This document shows positions 6,859-9,881 of a stretch of DNA of 9,881 nt, in pieces. The position numbers and the translations under genes were made by a program. Source of the stretch: Chloroflexia bacterium (GTDB taxonomy: Bacteria; Chloroflexota; Chloroflexia; Thermomicrobiales; UBA6265). The notes below the pieces were generated by a model. The model saw only the letters and a program-made list of their open reading frames with translations, searched no databases and was not told the origin of the DNA. Numbering within the stretch: the stretch's first letter is position 1; every line of letters begins with the position of its first letter. The stretch lies in the NCBI GenBank assembly GCA_013698285.1, contig JACCVE010000349.1, positions 1-9,881 on the forward strand, written 5' to 3'.

Positions 6859-7614
6859 ATGCTGCACGGCCGCCTCACCGGGGATTCCCTCACCCGGCGC
6901 TCCCCGCTCCGCCCGCGTGTCCGCCGCGTCGCCGGGGACGTGATCGCCGTGTCGCTCGCGTTGACCATGGCCGGATGTGGCGGCACCGCCGAGACGTCCC
7001 GCCCGACCGGTTCGACCGGCCCGACGATTCCGACCGCGACGGCCCGACGGGCCGCCGAGACCGGCGGCCCCGTGACCGGGCTGGTGGAGGAGGCCGAGGT
7101 CGTCGAGGTGATCGACGGCGACACCCTGCGGGTCCGGATCGGCGGTCAGATTGACCTCGTGCGGCTGACCGGCATCGACACGCCGGAGGTGAGCGGGCCA
7201 TACCGGGACGCGGGATGCTTCGGCGACGCGGCCTCGGAACTGGCGGCCGGCCTCGTGCCCGCCGGTTCGGTCGTGGCGCTGGAGCGCGACACCTCTGACC
7301 GGGACCAGTTCGACCGCCTCCTCCGCTACGTCTGGACGATCGACGACGCCGGGGAATGGACCTTCATCAACGAGGCCCTGGTAACGCTGGGCGCCGCCGA
7401 GGCCAGGGCGTACCCGCCCGACACCCTCTACGCCAGCCGCCTCGACGATGCCGAATCACGGGCCCAGGCCAGTGGCAGCGGCATGTGGTCCGAATGCCGG
7501 ACCGGGCGGGCCGACGCGGACGCCGGCCCGGTCCGACCGAAGCTCGCCCTCGCCCCCGCCCCCGGCACGATCGGGGTGATCCGGCGCGACCATGCTTGGG
7601 CGGTGGTGACCTGA
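6859..7614 (+). CDS. Thermonuclease (SNase)-family lipoprotein
   Basis: A 251-residue exported nuclease-like protein. A basic N-terminus (RRSPLRPRVRR) and hydrophobic core lead to the lipobox LTMAGC, so C40 is probably lipidated and the protein anchored outside the membrane. A low-complexity Thr/Pro/Ala linker (about 41-75) precedes the SNase OB-fold (about 78-215). The catalytic set of staphylococcal nuclease is conserved: IDGDT at 85-89, then R102, D107 and E110 in VRLTGIDTPE, and R153 in FDRLLRYVW. These are the equivalents of the calcium ligands, general base and the two arginines, so activity is likely. Its role would be digestion of extracellular nucleic acid. The ATG at 6859 has GAGG about nine bases upstream. 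Its stop overlaps the DedA start by one base. Confidence 0.88.
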   Translation: MLHGRLTGDSLTRRSPLRPRVRRVAGDVIAVSLALTMAGCGGTAETSRPTGSTGPTIPTATARRAAETGGPVTGLVEEAEVVEVIDGDTLRVRIGGQIDLVRLTGIDTPEVSGPYRDAGCFGDAASELAAGLVPAGSVVALERDTSDRDQFDRLLRYVWTIDDAGEWTFINEALVTLGAAEARAYPPDTLYASRLDDAESRAQASGSGMWSECRTGRADADAGPVRPKLALAPAPGTIGVIRRDHAWAVVT

Positions 7615-8228
7615 TGGGCGTCCTGTCCGAGATCGGCGCTTTGGTCACCGCCATCGTGGAGCGGATGGGCTATGCCGGCATCGCGATCCTCCTGGCCCTC
7701 GAACACGTCTTCCCCCCCATCCCCTCCGAGGCGATCCTGCCCCTGGCGGGGTTCTTCTCCGGCCAGGGCCGGTTCTGGCTGCCGGCGACGATCCTCGCCG
7801 CGACCATCGGCTCGACCGCGGGGGCGCTGGTCCTCTACGCCATCGCCGCCCGGCTCGGCGAGGCCAGGGTCCAGCGCGTGGTCCGGGCCCATGGCAGGTG
7901 GATCCGGCTCAGCGAGGACGACCTCGACCGGGCTGACGGCTGGTTCGACCGGCACGGATCCCTCGCCGCCCTGATCGGCCCACTCATCCCGCTGGTCCGC
8001 GGCGACGTCGTGATCCCGGCCGGATTCCGGGACATCACCGCGGTCAGATTCGCCGTCCTCACCACGGTCGGCAGCCTAGTCTGGAACTCGGCCCTGATCG
8101 GTCTCGGCTGGTACCTGGGCGACCGGTGGCAGGTCGTCGGGCGGTACGCCACCTATCTGACCTACGCGGCAGGTATCGCCCTGCTCGCACTGCTCGTCAG
8201 GTATGCCTGGCGGCGGCGGTCAACGTGA
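7614..8228 (+). CDS. DedA-family membrane protein
   Basis: A 204-residue polytopic membrane protein of the DedA/SNARE-associated (VTT domain) family, which acts in lipid-carrier recycling and membrane homeostasis. Visible family signs are the hydrophobic segment followed by FPPIPSE at 33-39 with its conserved glutamate E39, the re-entrant-loop motif GPLIPLVRG at 122-130 with R129, then IPAGF, and the GSLVWNSALIGLGWYLG helix at 153-169. The C-terminus is basic (RYAWRRRST), consistent with a cytoplasmic end. The true start is the ATG at 7614, which shares its A with the nuclease stop (TGATG), so translation is probably coupled. The open frame upstream of it lies inside the nuclease gene and is not coding. 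Which lipid substrate it handles cannot be read from the sequence. Confidence 0.9.
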   Translation: MGVLSEIGALVTAIVERMGYAGIAILLALEHVFPPIPSEAILPLAGFFSGQGRFWLPATILAATIGSTAGALVLYAIAARLGEARVQRVVRAHGRWIRLSEDDLDRADGWFDRHGSLAALIGPLIPLVRGDVVIPAGFRDITAVRFAVLTTVGSLVWNSALIGLGWYLGDRWQVVGRYATYLTYAAGIALLALLVRYAWRRRST

Positions 8229-8251
8229 TTCTCGAGCCCACCAACAGAGCT

Positions 8252-8277
8252 TAACTTCCCTGTGATAGTCTGTTAAC
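8252..8277. promoter_or_regulatory. AT-rich patch with inverted repeat upstream of the transporter genes
   Basis: TTAAC (8252-8256) and its reverse complement GTTAA (8273-8277) flank a 16-base spacer containing GATAGT. This patch is the most A/T-rich short stretch between DedA and the solute-binding protein and lies about 150 bases before the latter's ATG. A half-site spacing of about two helical turns suits a dimeric regulator, and TTAACT-N17-TAACAC in the same place is a weak promoter match. Sugar ABC operons are often regulated locally, but no regulator gene is in view. Confidence 0.3.
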
Positions 8278-8410
8278 ACGCTCGCGCGTCACCCCTGACT
8301 ACCGTTGACGGGGGTGGGACCCGGCGTCCAGTCCAGCGGTGAGGCGACCGGGTTCTCGCGCCAGGGACGATGCACTCGCGCCGCCACGTGGTGACGCGAC
8401 GGAGCCGGTA

Positions 8411-8427
8411 CGAGAGGGAGAGTGACC
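8411..8427 (+). promoter_or_regulatory. Strong ribosome binding site for ATG 8428
   Basis: The purine run GAGAGGGAGAG ends about six bases before the ATG at 8428. It is among the best SD matches in the window, and it marks that ATG as the original start of the solute-binding protein gene although an in-frame TAG follows nine codons later. Confidence 0.65.
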
Positions 8428-8484
8428 ATGGTTTCACCGATGCGGGCGAGGACCTAGAAGCGGACGCTGGTCGCGGGAGGCGGG
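8428..8484 (+). other. 5' part of the solute-binding protein frame, interrupted by in-frame TAG
   Basis: Reading from ATG 8428 gives MVSPMRART, then TAG at 8455-8457, then KRTLVAGGG directly in frame with the solute-binding protein. Ignoring the stop, the translation is a textbook export signal: basic n-region, hydrophobic core LTVAAGLIV, and an AHA cleavage site near 8530. The x-K-R-T-L-V-A stretch resembles a twin-arginine motif with KR in place of RR. The tenth codon would be serine (TCG) or glutamine (CAG), for example, after a single base change. The gene may be an allele silenced at its signal peptide, may be read through, or the base may be a sequence error. Confidence 0.7.
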
Positions 8485-9834
8485 TTGACCGTCGCGGCGG
8501 GTCTGATCGTGCCGTCCAATCGATCGGCCCACGCCGGTGCGTCGGGGGCGTCCCGTCGCTCCTTCCCCATGCTCCAAGGCGGCCTCTCGGGCACCATCAC
8601 CGTGGGCTACGCCGACGAACTGGGGGCCAAGCCCAAGTACGTCGAACAGGCCAAGGCGACCGTCGAAGAGGCGAACCCTGACGCGACGGTCGAGATCGAC
8701 CTCCGCCAGGTGGCCGGCGGCGACTACACTACCCAGCTCTTGCTGGCCCTCGACTCCGGCGAGGGGCCGGACGTGATCCACATCGGCGGTGACCGGATCG
8801 GCGCCCTGGCCGACGCCGGGTACATCGAGCCGCTCGACGCCTACGTCGCCGAGTGGGCCGACTGGGAGAGCCAGTATCCGGCCCCGGTCAAGGGAGGAGT
8901 CACCTACGGCGATAGCGTCTGGGCCATCCCCTACGGCCTCGACACCCGGTTCCTCTACTTCCGCCGCGACATCTTCGAGCAGGTCGGCCTGGGCCGCGAC
9001 TGGGAACCCGCCAATGTCGCCGGCATCCTGGAGGCCGCCACGGCGGTCAAGGAGGCCGGGCTGGAGGATGTCCTGCCGTATGCCCTCTACGCCGGCACCG
9101 CCGGCGAGGGCGGCACCACCGCCCATGGCTTCGCCCCGGTCCTGTTCGCCTACGGCGGCGCGATGCAGGACGAGGCGGGCAAGTGGATCGGCGCCAGCCC
9201 GGCGATCGACAAGGCCCTCGCCTACTACGAGGAGGCCTGGCAGACATCGGAACTGGTCCCGGCCGAGATCCTGACCACGGCCCAGCCCTGGAAGCCGATG
9301 CGCGAGGGGATGGGCAGCGGCCGGGTGGCCCTGCTCTTCGAGGGCGGCTGGGTCTACGGTGGCTACCAGACCGCCGCCGCCGCGGGCGACATCGAGCTGG
9401 ACGACATCGGCTACCTCCTCTTCCCGACCGAGGACGGCGGGCCGAGCCTGACCATCGGCGGGCCGGGGACAGTCTGGTACATCAACGCCGCCAGCCAGAA
9501 CAAGGATTTGGCCTGGGAATTCATCAAGGCCTTCAACACCCCGGAGATCACCGCCGCGCTGAACCTGGAGGACCCGCACCCGGTCGCCCGCACCGACGCG
9601 GCGGCGCTGCCGGAGTTCCAGGAGAACGCTTACCTGGTGGCCGCGACCGAATCGCTCGAATCGGCCGTGTTCCTCCCCAACGACGCCCGGCTCAACGACG
9701 TCGGCACCGTCGTCCAGTCCGTGACCGGCGCGATCGCCGCCGGAGACGCCACCGCCGCCGAGGCCTCCGCCGATTTCCTGGAAGCGATGCGACGCGAACT
9801 GGGCGAGGAGAACGTGGCGACGGTCACCGCGTGA
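8485..9834 (+). CDS. ABC transporter extracellular solute-binding protein (sugar type)
   Basis: A 449-residue periplasmic/extracellular binding protein of the MalE-like family 1 type. After the signal region the mature part starts near SGTITVGYADE. It continues with the family's typical segments: GGDYTTQLLLALDSGEGPDVIHIGG, LADAGYIEPLD, VWAIPYGLDTRFLYFRRDIFEQVGL, REGMGSGRVALLFEGGW, and the C-terminal NKDLAWEFIKAFNTPE. It would deliver a sugar or similar solute to an ABC importer. The TTG at 8485 is the first possible start after the in-frame TAG at 8455 and has GGGAGG four bases upstream. It would remove the basic n-region (KRT), however, leaving a poor signal peptide. The original start is almost surely ATG 8428. 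A short overlap with the next frame suggests a transporter operon. Confidence 0.85.
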   Translation: MTVAAGLIVPSNRSAHAGASGASRRSFPMLQGGLSGTITVGYADELGAKPKYVEQAKATVEEANPDATVEIDLRQVAGGDYTTQLLLALDSGEGPDVIHIGGDRIGALADAGYIEPLDAYVAEWADWESQYPAPVKGGVTYGDSVWAIPYGLDTRFLYFRRDIFEQVGLGRDWEPANVAGILEAATAVKEAGLEDVLPYALYAGTAGEGGTTAHGFAPVLFAYGGAMQDEAGKWIGASPAIDKALAYYEEAWQTSELVPAEILTTAQPWKPMREGMGSGRVALLFEGGWVYGGYQTAAAAGDIELDDIGYLLFPTEDGGPSLTIGGPGTVWYINAASQNKDLAWEFIKAFNTPEITAALNLEDPHPVARTDAAALPEFQENAYLVAATESLESAVFLPNDARLNDVGTVVQSVTGAIAAGDATAAEASADFLEAMRRELGEENVATVTA

Positions 9835-9881
9835 CCCACGATCCGATCCCTGGACCGGCTTCGCCAACGACTCCTACCTTC
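9831..9881 (+). CDS. Start of a probable ABC transporter permease gene (partial)
   Basis: GTG at 9831 overlaps the solute-binding protein stop (GTGA) and opens a frame that stays open for 17 codons to the window edge, beginning MTHDPIPGPASP. A polar, proline-rich N-terminus just after a sugar-binding protein gene is what the first permease (MalF-like) of such operons usually has. There is no close SD; GAGGAG is about 20 bases upstream, so coupling would be needed. Nothing in the visible residues proves the function. Confidence 0.4.
   Translation, partial: MTHDPIPGPASPTTPTF

Noticed and set aside
8305..8310. TTGACG as a -35 box for the solute-binding protein gene
   Set aside because: No -10-like sequence is found 16-18 bases downstream; that stretch is almost all G and C.
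8434..9867. 477-codon open frame on the minus strand, antisense to the solute-binding protein
   Set aside because: It lies opposite a gene with clear family motifs. Long antisense frames are expected in GC-rich coding DNA with G/C third positions, and the translation has no recognisable fold.

Overview
The window is GC-rich throughout, with coding regions strongly biased to G/C in the third codon position. It uses GTG and TTG starts as well as ATG, and many starts have a clear purine-rich Shine-Dalgarno (SD) sequence. The gene set fits a high-GC Chloroflexota bacterium of the Thermomicrobia/Sphaerobacter kind: a phosphotriesterase-like amidohydrolase, a luciferase-like (LLM) oxidoreductase, a type II NADH dehydrogenase, DedA, a lipobox nuclease and a sugar-type solute-binding protein. 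An actinobacterium cannot be excluded from sequence alone. No tRNA, rRNA, CRISPR array, insertion sequence or prophage gene was seen.

Left part, minus strand (59-2090): a phosphotriesterase-family metallohydrolase is followed by a HAD phosphatase whose start overlaps its stop (ATGA). After a 176-bp gap comes a small unknown protein. Right of this block, a 338-bp divergent intergenic region (2091-2428) separates it from plus-strand genes.

Middle part, plus strand (2429-5245): two tandem paralogous membrane-anchored proteins of unknown family, each with an HEATH (HExxH) motif, an LPNG-LDEE-AHAAEA block and four cysteines. They look like a duplicated extracytoplasmic zinc metallopeptidase pair. 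An LLM-class flavin-dependent oxidoreductase follows and converges on a minus-strand type II NADH dehydrogenase (5282-6628).

Right part, plus strand (6859-9881): a staphylococcal-nuclease-like lipoprotein overlaps a DedA membrane protein by one base. After a 199-bp intergenic region with an unusually AT-rich patch comes an ABC-transporter solute-binding protein. Its best-supported start (ATG 8428, strong SD) runs into an in-frame TAG at codon 10, inside what otherwise reads as a Tat-like signal peptide. The window ends about 17 codons into what is probably the first permease gene of the same transporter.

The most interesting points are the amber codon in the solute-binding protein's signal peptide and the tandem HEATH protein pair. 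Most of the rest is ordinary housekeeping or accessory metabolism.
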